This document shows, piece after piece, positions 56,416-64,000 of a stretch of DNA of 64,000 nucleotides. The stretch's first letter is position 1; every line of letters starts with the position of its first letter. The position numbers were made by a program, and so were the translations under genes. The notes under the pieces are model-generated. The model saw only the letters and a list, made by a program, of their open reading frames with translations. It had not been told where the DNA came from and did no database searches. Origin of the DNA: Hyunsoonleella pacifica (GTDB lineage: Bacteria; Bacteroidota; Bacteroidia; Flavobacteriales; Flavobacteriaceae); the NCBI RefSeq assembly GCF_004310335.1, contig NZ_SIRS01000002.1:496001-560000 (forward strand), written 5' to 3'.

Positions 56416-56423
56416 TACTTTTG
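56416..56423 (+). promoter_or_regulatory. Bacteroidota -7 box TACTTTTG
   Basis: TAnnTTTG match 50 bases upstream of ATG 56473; likely promoter of the OmpA-family gene. Confidence 0.5.
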
Positions 56424-56472
56424 TCGAAACAAAATGGCAATTATTTTATTCAATAAAACCTTATTATTAATT

Positions 56473-57312
56473 ATGAAGAAAGTCCTATTACTTAGTTTAT
56501 CAACTTTATTTATTCTAAGTTCTTGTGTTTCCAAAAAGGAATTTTTGGCATTAGAAGAAAAGCAAAAAGAAACTCAAGATTTATTAAACTCAGCTACCGT
56601 TAAATTGAATTCTTGTTTAGAAGAAAGAGCTTCAGCGACAGCGAAAGTATCTGTTTTAGAAGAGCGCGTTAAAGATTTAAAAGATGCAAATGATAATCTT
56701 GGAATAATATCTGCAAAGGGCGCTAACAATATGGAGAAAACTCTAGAGAGTTTGAAAGAGAAAGATCTTAAAATTACACGTCTTCAAGATGCTTTAACAC
56801 AAAAAGACAGTGTTACTCTAGCGTTAGTAACAAGCTTTAAACGTGAGGTTGGAATAAATGATCCTGATATTGAAGTAAACGTTGAAAAGGGTGTTGTATT
56901 TATCTCTATATCAGATAAGTTACTATTTAAAAGTGGAAGCTATAATGTAACCACAAGAGCTCAAGAAGTTTTAGCTAAAGTAGCTAAAGTTGTAAAGGCT
57001 AAGCCAGATTTTGAGTGTATGGTTGAAGGACATACAGATAGTAGATCTTACCAAAGTGGAGTACTTTTAGATAATTGGGATTTAAGTGTAAAAAGAGCAA
57101 CATCTGTAGTTCGTGTATTAGAAGACTTAGGTGTTAAACCTGGTAGGTTAATCGCTGCTGGACGTAGTTCTTATGTGCCATTAGTTGATAATGAAACTGC
57201 AGAAAACAGAGCAACTAACAGACGTACAAGAATTGTTGTACTTCCAAAATTAGATCAATTCTATGATTTGATTGAAAAAGAAATGAAAAATTTAGAAGCT
57301 GGAGGGAATTAA
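56473..57312 (+). CDS. OmpA-family lipoprotein
   Basis: Start at ATG 56473 gives a lipoprotein signal (MKKVLLLSLSTLFILSSC, lipidated Cys18) before VSKKEF. A coiled coil (~25-110) precedes the OmpA peptidoglycan-binding domain, whose core is VEGHTDSRSYQ and DLSVKRATSVVRVL, ending in NRATNRRTRIVVL. It would tie the outer membrane to peptidoglycan. The 13 extra N-terminal codons back to 56434 spoil the signal and were rejected. Confidence 0.85.
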   Translation: MKKVLLLSLSTLFILSSCVSKKEFLALEEKQKETQDLLNSATVKLNSCLEERASATAKVSVLEERVKDLKDANDNLGIISAKGANNMEKTLESLKEKDLKITRLQDALTQKDSVTLALVTSFKREVGINDPDIEVNVEKGVVFISISDKLLFKSGSYNVTTRAQEVLAKVAKVVKAKPDFECMVEGHTDSRSYQSGVLLDNWDLSVKRATSVVRVLEDLGVKPGRLIAAGRSSYVPLVDNETAENRATNRRTRIVVLPKLDQFYDLIEKEMKNLEAGGN

Positions 57313-57337
57313 TAAAATCCTTTTAAATAATCATATA

Positions 57338-57368
57338 AAAGCTCAACCGTAAGGTTGAGCTTTTTTTG
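57338..57368 (+). terminator. intrinsic terminator of the OmpA-family gene
   Basis: AGCTCAACC (57340-57348) pairs with GGTTGAGCT (57353-57361) across GTAA, followed by T residues. Confidence 0.9.
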
Positions 57369-57377
57369 TTTTGGTAT

Positions 57378-57405
57378 CATGGCGTTACCCACAAGGGGTC
57401 AGGCT
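57378..57405 (+). repeat. REP-like hairpin
   Basis: GGCGTTACCC...GGGTCAGGCTTT, a palindrome type I recall as common in flavobacterial intergenic regions. Together with GCTCCCTCCTACGTCGGGG to 57485 it fills the 244-bp gap before the array. No anti-repeat to the CRISPR repeat is visible here. Confidence 0.45.
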
Positions 57406-57556
57406 TTATTCATTGGTCAATATTTTTTATTATTGTATTCATGAATGTTAACATTTCAGCAGTCGCTCCCTCCTACGTCGGGGAGTTTCAATCACGCCAT
57501 AGCGTGACTTCAATCCTTAACGCAAAGCACTATTATTTTTTTAGAGGATTTCATCG

Positions 57557-59804
57557 GTTGCTGTATTCGGTTAGTTCTTTAAATTTATGGAGAATTCACA
57601 GGTAATTTTTCATTTAAACCAACAACAACTCAGTTGTGAATTGCTTTCAGTTCTTTAAATTTATGGAGAATTCACAGGAAGGCTGGTAAATTGTCTTTGG
57701 CTTTGGTAGTTGTGAATTGCTTTCAGTTCTTTAAATTTATGGAGAATTCACAGGCCTATAGGCTGCCATGATGTCCCGTCCCAAGTTGTGAATTGCTTTC
57801 AGTTCTTTAAATTTATGGAGAATTCACAGGCCGTATTTTTACCGTTGTATTTTTCAATAGTTGTGAATTGCTTTCAGTTCTTTAAATTTATGGAGAATTC
57901 ACAGGACAATCTTAAAAGATAGATTTGACAATGGAGTTGTGAATTGCTTTCAGTTCTTTAAATTTATGGAGAATTCACAGGTAACCTAAATAATGTATTT
58001 CATTATGTTGGGTTGTGAATTGCTTTCAGTTCTTTAAATTTATGGAGAATTCACAGGGAATAGTTAGGTTAGAATCTAACGGCTCTAGTTGTGAATTGCT
58101 TTCAGTTCTTTAAATTTATGGAGAATTCACAGGTTCGCCTGCAGAAATTGTATTGGTTTCTAAGTTGTGAATTGCTTTCAGTTCTTTAAATTTATGGAGA
58201 ATTCACAGGTTGCTGATACTGTACCGTGTTGGTCTACTAGTTGTGAATTGCTTTCAGTTCTTTAAATTTATGGAGAATTCACAGGACCTATTTATTTGTT
58301 TTTGCACATATTTTGGTTGTGAATTGCTTTCAGTTCTTTAAATTTATGGAGAATTCACAGGGTTGCGGTGTAATGCACTTGTAAAACGCAGGTTGTGAAT
58401 TGCTTTCAGTTCTTTAAATTTATGGAGAATTCACAGGTATCATGTTACGCACAGTATGAGCTGTGGGTTGTGAATTGCTTTCAGTTCTTTAAATTTATGG
58501 AGAATTCACAGGAGCGATAAAGAGTGCGGTGGCAAATGAACGGTTGTGAATTGCTTTCAGTTCTTTAAATTTATGGAGAATTCACAGGGTGGTTTGATGA
58601 GAATAAAACAAAGTTTTGGTTGTGAATTGCTTTCAGTTCTTTAAATTTATGGAGAATTCACAGGAAATCTGTCCAATGGATGATTTGCCCACTAGTTGTG
58701 AATTGCTTTCAGTTCTTTAAATTTATGGAGAATTCACAGGGCTAGCTAGTGCAATTAGCCATGGTAGTACGTTGTGAATTGCTTTCAGTTCTTTAAATTT
58801 ATGGAGAATTCACAGGTTTGATGTCTTTTACTCCTCTAATGCCTAAGTTGTGAATTGCTTTCAGTTCTTTAAATTTATGGAGAATTCACAGGTCCTCTTC
58901 TGGAGGCCCCCCCGCCCCGCAGGTTGTGAATTGCTTTCAGTTCTTTAAATTTATGGAGAATTCACAGGTTTAGCACAAAATTAAGTGATGACCAAATAGT
59001 TGTGAATTGCTTTCAGTTCTTTAAATTTATGGAGAATTCACAGGGACAGCCCCTAGAAGCTTAACGGTTTACTGGTTGTGAATTGCTTTCAGTTCTTTAA
59101 ATTTATGGAGAATTCACAGGTTTGGCATAAATTCATTTTCATCTTCGCCTGTTGTGAATTGCTTTCAGTTCTTTAAATTTATGGAGAATTCACAGGGGAT
59201 ATACAAAAAAAAGCAACAACATCTAGGTTGTGAATTGCTTTCAGTTCTTTAAATTTATGGAGAATTCACAGGATACCCAACAAAAGAAACTTTATAAGCC
59301 TGGTTGTGAATTGCTTTCAGTTCTTTAAATTTATGGAGAATTCACAGGAAGGCGATAGTTTTTGTTATCGCTCTCATGGTTGTGAATTGCTTTCAGTTCT
59401 TTAAATTTATGGAGAATTCACAGGTGGGAGGTATAGATTTAAAAAAGAACCGGAGTTGTGAATTGCTTTCAGTTCTTTAAATTTATGGAGAATTCACAGG
59501 AACGGAACGCGCTATGGGTATACTGTTGCGGTTGTGAATTGCTTTCAGTTCTTTAAATTTATGGAGAATTCACAGGAACAACCATATTCATGATAAAAGT
59601 ATTGTGGTTGTGAATTGCTTTCAGTTCTTTAAATTTATGGAGAATTCACAGGACGACAAAACCATCTATTATCACATCCGTAGTTGTGAATTGCTTTCAG
59701 TTCTTTAAATTTATGGAGAATTCACAGGTTATCATTTACTTATACCATTGGCGAACAGGTTGTGAATTGCTTTCAGTTCTTTAAATTTATGGAGAATTCA
59801 CAGG
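57557..59804 (+). CRISPR. type II-C CRISPR array: 30 repeats, 29 spacers
   Basis: Thirty 46-bp repeats starting GTTGTGAATTGCTTTCAG and ending GAGAATTCACAGG, with 29 spacers of 30 bp (two are 29 bp) at a 76-bp period. Repeats 2-30 are identical. The first (57557-57602) keeps positions 1-4 and 17-46 but is largely changed at 5-16. The 5' half resembles the B. fragilis type II repeat, so crRNA reads on the plus strand, opposite to the cas genes. A terminator follows the last repeat (59816-59838). One spacer (58893-58922) is strikingly GC-rich for this genome. Targets cannot be tested without a database. Confidence 0.98.
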
Positions 59805-59815
59805 ATACTTACTGT

Positions 59816-59838
59816 AACAGGCTGGTATCCTGTTTTTT
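59816..59838 (+). terminator. terminator after CRISPR array
   Basis: AACAGG (59816-59821) pairs with CCTGTT (59829-59834) and a T run continues to 59838. It supports plus-strand array transcription. Confidence 0.65.
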
Positions 59839-59880
59839 ATGTTATGGGTTTGGATTTTAATAATTTGGCTTTCAAATGGA

Positions 59881-59998
59881 CTTCGACTGCGCTCAGTCTG
59901 ACATTTTAAGTTCTATTTGTATAGTATTTGAGATGCTGAATCGAGTTCAGCATGACAGGGCGTGTTTAAATGGATTCCTGCCTTCGCAGGAATGACAA
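59881..59998. repeat. cluster of REP-like hairpins
   Basis: Three different palindromes in a row: CTTCGACTGCGCTCAGTCTG, GCTGAATCGAGTTCAGC, and ATTCCTGCCTTCGCAGGAAT (59974-59992), each followed by ACA or nearby TGACA. The last recurs at 60421 and, inverted, at 60536. Confidence 0.65.
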
Positions 59999-60000
59999 TC

Positions 60001-60360
<360 letters not shown>

Positions 60361-60382
60361 TTAGTTAAAAGTATCTGTCTTG

Positions 60383-60560
60383 TTGTTCCGCACTTGATAC
60401 GGAATCCAATTTTATCTTAGATTCCTGCCTTCGCAGGAATGACAACCTAATGTTGAGAAAAATTTATTCTTTTGTTTAAAACTATTGATTCCAAATCCAT
60501 AATGGTTTATTTTAGTTAAAGGTCTCTGCCTTGTCATTCCTGCGAAGGCAGGAATCCATT
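60383..60560. repeat. REP-like hairpins between cas1 and cas2
   Basis: TTCCG..CGGAA hairpin (60386-60403), ATTCCTGCCTTCGCAGGAAT (60421-60440) and its inverse at 60536-60555. The spacer is otherwise AT-rich and holds no gene. No tracrRNA anti-repeat is seen here. Confidence 0.6.
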
Positions 60561-61481
60561 TTATCCCACAAAAGCCTCCAAAGACGACTTAAATCCTGGA
60601 TATAACAATTTCCGTCTACTGCCTTCAAAACATTCAAAAAGGCTAGTTGTAGTTCTACTCATGGCATTCATTAATGGACTTTGTTTTCCATCAATAACCA
60701 CATCCATGGCTGGAATCATTAATAAGTCTGTTTTTATACTCGTGTTTAGTTCTTCTATTTGGCAGCCTGTTTCTACAATATCATAAACTAGGGCATCAAC
60801 AAAAGGGCGGTAAGGTTCCATAACATCATCTGCCAAACAAAACGCGTTATACTTATTGTGATGAAAAATACCAACCGAAGGCAACAAACCGCTACTTACC
60901 AATGCCCTAGCCGCAACGGCACGTAAAATAGCATAACCATAGTTTAGTAAATTATTTGGTGCAATGCCTTTTTGGTTACGGCTAAAACCATCTATATCAA
61001 ATAAATTTTGAAAGTAAAACGCTGCCGCAATCGCTTCTTGATTATCTAAATCTCCACTTTTTACTTCCTTTACGTAGCGTTTTAGGCGTAGTGCATTCTT
61101 TTGCCGTAATAAAAAATGATTGGCTTGATTATCAATTTTTGCAACCACCGTTTGTTGCCATAAATTCTTTTTTAGAGGCACACTAGCATTAAGTTGATAC
61201 CGCATACGCTCCGTCTGTTCGCTATGACCCGTTAGTGGTTGTAAGAGTGAACAAGGTAAATGTTGTTGGTCGCAGGTAATCACTGCAGTTTTATTTTCTA
61301 CCAATTTACGCAACAGACCATTGGTAATGGTAATTTGTGGGTCTTCTAACACCACATAGCCCAAATCCTCAATGGGGATGGTTTTTTCGTCCTTATTTTC
61401 TTCAGGAAAGTTTACCACTAATTGCTGATTTTTGGTGCTTAGGTAGGCGGGGTTGCCAAAAAAGAGGGTGCGTTTAATCAT
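60561..61481 (-). CDS. cas1: CRISPR-associated Cas1 (type II)
   Basis: This 306-residue protein has the type II Cas1 start MIKRTLFFGNPAYLSTKNQQ and the metal-site segments around QEAIAAAFYFQNLF (Glu), HHNKYNAFCLADDVMEPYRP (His, Asp) and a nearby Glu. It integrates spacers with Cas2. It starts 3 bases after cas9 ends. Confidence 0.96.
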   Translation of the reverse strand: MIKRTLFFGNPAYLSTKNQQLVVNFPEENKDEKTIPIEDLGYVVLEDPQITITNGLLRKLVENKTAVITCDQQHLPCSLLQPLTGHSEQTERMRYQLNASVPLKKNLWQQTVVAKIDNQANHFLLRQKNALRLKRYVKEVKSGDLDNQEAIAAAFYFQNLFDIDGFSRNQKGIAPNNLLNYGYAILRAVAARALVSSGLLPSVGIFHHNKYNAFCLADDVMEPYRPFVDALVYDIVETGCQIEELNTSIKTDLLMIPAMDVVIDGKQSPLMNAMSRTTTSLFECFEGSRRKLLYPGFKSSLEAFVG

Positions 61482-61484
61482 TTT

Positions 61485-64000
61485 CTAAAATTTCCAATTG
61501 ATTGAACCGTCTAATTCCATTTCAAAATCTTTATGCTCTATTGCAAAATCCCAGTTTTTTTGTCTGAGTCTAAGTAATGGTTGGTAACCATCAAATTTAA
61601 ATAAAGATACCTCTTTGTATTTCTTCTTTATATCTGTGTTACTGCCAGCAATCAAATGATGCTTTAGCTTGATCCTTCCATCACTTTCAAACTGATAGGC
61701 CTTATATAGTCTTTGAGATAACTCCATCTTATTCAATTCTTTCAATTCTTCCATACCATCTTTATAGAATAAAACTTTTTGACCAGACTTAAGGATATGG
61801 TACAATTGAATCGTGGATTTCTTTTTTCCTCTTCCAACTTCTGATGTATTAAATAATGGAATTTTATAAATATCCTTTTCACTTCTAATTTTCAACTTTA
61901 CTAAATCAAAAATACCTATGATTTCTATTGTTCGTTCTTCTTTGCCATTAACAATGCCTTTATAGAATAAACAGAAAACGTTTTCCCCATTTTGAGCTAA
62001 AGTTGTTTGCTTATAATCTTTATCAGATTTATAAGCATGTTCATGTACTTTTGCAGCCGTTTCATACTTCAAAGACTCAAAACATCTTATACGTCTAATT
62101 CTATTAATTTTCTCTCCTTTTTTGTTAAGCATCCAAATCCCTTTATCTAAGGCTGATTTTAAACTTCCTCCTGCAGAAATCTCTAGTTTAACCTGTTCTT
62201 CAATAATTTCTCCAACTGATTTATCAACAATTTTATTCTTAATTTCTTCTAAAGTTTTAAAACCATTTGAATTTGCATCCTTCTTAAAAACTAAATCTTT
62301 TCTAATAACAAGTGAAATAGTATCTTCTAAAAGCATTTTGCTTTTTTCATCAAAAAGTACTTTGTTTTCTTCATCTCTTTTTGGTTGTTTTATTGCTCCA
62401 TAAAAAGATTCTCCGTGTAATTGCCCTCTAACGGTATCGCCTTTTGCAATCAATGGAATTTTATTACCATAAACATCTAATTTAAAATGTTTTTTACCAT
62501 TTTCATCAATAAAAGTAGCATATTGAATTCTGCCTCGTTTTCGCACTTTTTTAACTGATGGCGTTAACGCAGTGAACTCTAATTGGTTATTAATGAGTGT
62601 TTCCTTCTCAAAATCTAAAATATATGATGGCTTAAAGTTTTCCCAATTTCTGGGCCTTTCATGATAGGTTTTACCTGTATGACTATCCTTTTCTTCATTA
62701 TATTTTTCTATTATAGAATCTCTAACTGAAAATTTTGGAATTAATGTTAAAATAGCGGCGTCAATGGCATGGTGACTATGTTTTGTTCTATCTTTTTTGT
62801 CGGAAGAAAGCTTTATATTATATACTTCTTTAAAAGCATTTACCACATTACCTTTTTGAACTTCTACCTTTTTAAAAACAGTTTTAAGATAGGGCAATGC
62901 ATATTTTGTCATGGTTTGAGTGTCTCGTAATTGACTATTTTTCCATCCCGCTTTGTATTCTGTGATTGTAAATGTTTCTAACTTTTTCTTCCAATAATCC
63001 CGATTAAACCTATTATAATGACGCATTTGTATGCAATAGTCTTTATACTCTTTTGTACTTGCATATTTTGTCTTTTTTAGCCAATCGTCAAAAAGATTTT
63101 CATAATGTTCTAGTTTATCCTTTATAAATTGAAGACGAGGTTCTATTGCCGAATACTGTACGCCTTTAAAATCAACTGTTTCAGAATAATTGGGAAGTTG
63201 TGTTGGGATTTGCTTCTTTTTCACAGTTCGGTTATAAATTGCATCAGCAATAGTTAAATTTTTTAGTTCGTTGTCAAAACACATACTAGCAGGAATAGTA
63301 TGCTCAAAATCGTACTTATTACCACTAAATAAGTCACATACATTTATAGAATTCCCAGTGTAAATACATATTTTATTTTGTTCATTCCATAAACGTATTT
63401 TGTGGATTAGTGACATATCATTAGTGTCATAGCTTGTATCGCACTCTTTATTTATTTCTTCTATTGTTTTCTTGAAATTATTGTTTTCCCGTTCACGTTC
63501 AGCTTGCCATTTTTCAATCGCTTTTCTCTTGTTAGCATCATTTAATTCTCTTGCGATTTCAACAACAATACGCGTATCTTCATCAATTTGGTTAGTTTGT
63601 AAAAGATAATTAAGCAAGTGCCTTAATTTATGAAGCGTTTTTAATGCCATTGGGTTTTTAAATCCCTTTGAAAGAGGCTCTGGACTACCCAATAATTTTA
63701 ACGAGATAGCTTCCTGTTCCGCATTGGGGTTTTTGTACAAAAAGTTTTCTAAGTCTGAATCTTTAATGTAAACAGTATTTCCTTTTGCCTTTATTTCATG
63801 ATAGTATTCAGCATTACTATATTTTTCTTGCTCTGAAGGATGCCAAAGATATTTTTTATTTTCATCCGGTACTTGATATGTTTCCTGAAGCCAATTAAAA
63901 ATTCTATCATGCAACCGTGGTTGTTGTAAAAAACCTGTTTTTCTATTTTTTAAGAACTCCCGAAACTTTTCAGAAACATATGTTATAGCGAACTCTTTTT
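61485..64000 (-). CDS. cas9: Cas9 (type II-C), C-terminal part; 5' end beyond window
   Basis: The frame stays open to the right edge; the apparent TTG start at 63914 is not real because coding-like sequence (KEFAITYVSEKFREFLKNRK) continues upstream in frame. The visible ~838 residues hold RuvC-II (TRIVVEIARELNDANKR), the HNH core (CIYTGNSI...YDFEHTIPAS...NLT...NR), and RuvC-III (KHSHHAIDAAILTLIP), followed by the PAM-interacting C-terminus. RuvC-I, the bridge helix and most REC lie outside. Catalytic motifs seen are intact, so the nuclease is probably active. Large size fits Bacteroidota type II-C Cas9. No cas4 or csn2 is next to cas1-cas2, as expected for II-C. Confidence 0.97.
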   Translation of the reverse strand, partial: KEFAITYVSEKFREFLKNRKTGFLQQPRLHDRIFNWLQETYQVPDENKKYLWHPSEQEKYSNAEYYHEIKAKGNTVYIKDSDLENFLYKNPNAEQEAISLKLLGSPEPLSKGFKNPMALKTLHKLRHLLNYLLQTNQIDEDTRIVVEIARELNDANKRKAIEKWQAERERENNNFKKTIEEINKECDTSYDTNDMSLIHKIRLWNEQNKICIYTGNSINVCDLFSGNKYDFEHTIPASMCFDNELKNLTIADAIYNRTVKKKQIPTQLPNYSETVDFKGVQYSAIEPRLQFIKDKLEHYENLFDDWLKKTKYASTKEYKDYCIQMRHYNRFNRDYWKKKLETFTITEYKAGWKNSQLRDTQTMTKYALPYLKTVFKKVEVQKGNVVNAFKEVYNIKLSSDKKDRTKHSHHAIDAAILTLIPKFSVRDSIIEKYNEEKDSHTGKTYHERPRNWENFKPSYILDFEKETLINNQLEFTALTPSVKKVRKRGRIQYATFIDENGKKHFKLDVYGNKIPLIAKGDTVRGQLHGESFYGAIKQPKRDEENKVLFDEKSKMLLEDTISLVIRKDLVFKKDANSNGFKTLEEIKNKIVDKSVGEIIEEQVKLEISAGGSLKSALDKGIWMLNKKGEKINRIRRIRCFESLKYETAAKVHEHAYKSDKDYKQTTLAQNGENVFCLFYKGIVNGKEERTIEIIGIFDLVKLKIRSEKDIYKIPLFNTSEVGRGKKKSTIQLYHILKSGQKVLFYKDGMEELKELNKMELSQRLYKAYQFESDGRIKLKHHLIAGSNTDIKKKYKEVSLFKFDGYQPLLRLRQKNWDFAIEHKDFEMELDGSINWKF

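Noticed and set aside
57366-57605. 79-codon frame before the array
   Set aside because: It crosses a REP-like hairpin and the degenerate first repeat; no coding character.
57557-59804. Array transcribed on the minus strand with the cas genes
   Set aside because: The repeat 5' end GTTGTGAATTGCTTTC matches known type II orientation, the terminator after 59804 reads plus, and the degenerate repeat spares the plus-strand promoter parts.
61485-63914. Cas9 as a complete 809-residue protein starting at 63914
   Set aside because: The start is a TTG within an open frame that continues to the window edge with Cas9-like sequence; it is a partial gene.

Overview
The window comes from an AT-rich chromosome of the Bacteroidota, most likely a marine Flavobacteriaceae. 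The evidence is the many Bacteroidota-type promoter boxes (TAnnTTTG), short lipoprotein signals followed by SC/AC-S-(K/N)-D, a menaquinone gene cluster, a CPBP protease, a DUF2490 protein and a type II-C CRISPR-Cas9 locus whose repeat resembles the Bacteroides fragilis one. No species is named.

Layout. 1-2955: end of a Cys-rich lanthipeptide-like precursor, a terminator, and a LanL/LanKC-type synthetase. 3149-6359: two TPR membrane proteins. 6839-12056: a calpain-like protease with a homopolymer frameshift, then a four-gene operon (QueG-like ferredoxin, HemW-like radical SAM enzyme, small protein with an NHLP-like leader, oddly ordered ATP-grasp protein) that looks like a second RiPP-type locus. 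12404-17443: lipoproteins, two alpha/beta hydrolases and an outer-membrane barrel. 18055-22225: tyrosinase, HEAT-repeat protein and a SCO-like/membrane fusion, probably one copper-enzyme operon. 22442-26834: M50-like/TPR protein and an HD-GHKL ATPase protein.

26850-36460 is a repeat-rich accessory island. It contains a UvrD-like helicase with a DUF2290-like partner, and three copies of a ~0.7 kb non-coding element, each bounded by perfect 13-bp inverted ends. Two of these copies form a ~1.46 kb imperfect palindrome. Mirror-image regulator modules (small coiled-coil protein plus XRE regulator) lie on either side of it. Inverted copies of another dispersed repeat bracket the island.

36506-42252: a DUF4132-type giant protein and partners. 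42272-57312: housekeeping genes (gcvT, glsA, SDR, PCD, yebC; menE/C/A/B with insertions; ung, holA; HsdR_N-like nuclease, GT2, OmpA lipoprotein). 57557-64000: a CRISPR array of 30 repeats and 29 spacers, then cas2, cas1 and the 3' part of cas9 on the minus strand, running off the window. The array reads in the opposite direction to the cas genes. Each repeat carries a plausible internal promoter, and the only degenerate repeat keeps the promoter parts while losing most of the region expected to pair with tracrRNA.

All functional calls rest on motifs read by eye; no database search was run.
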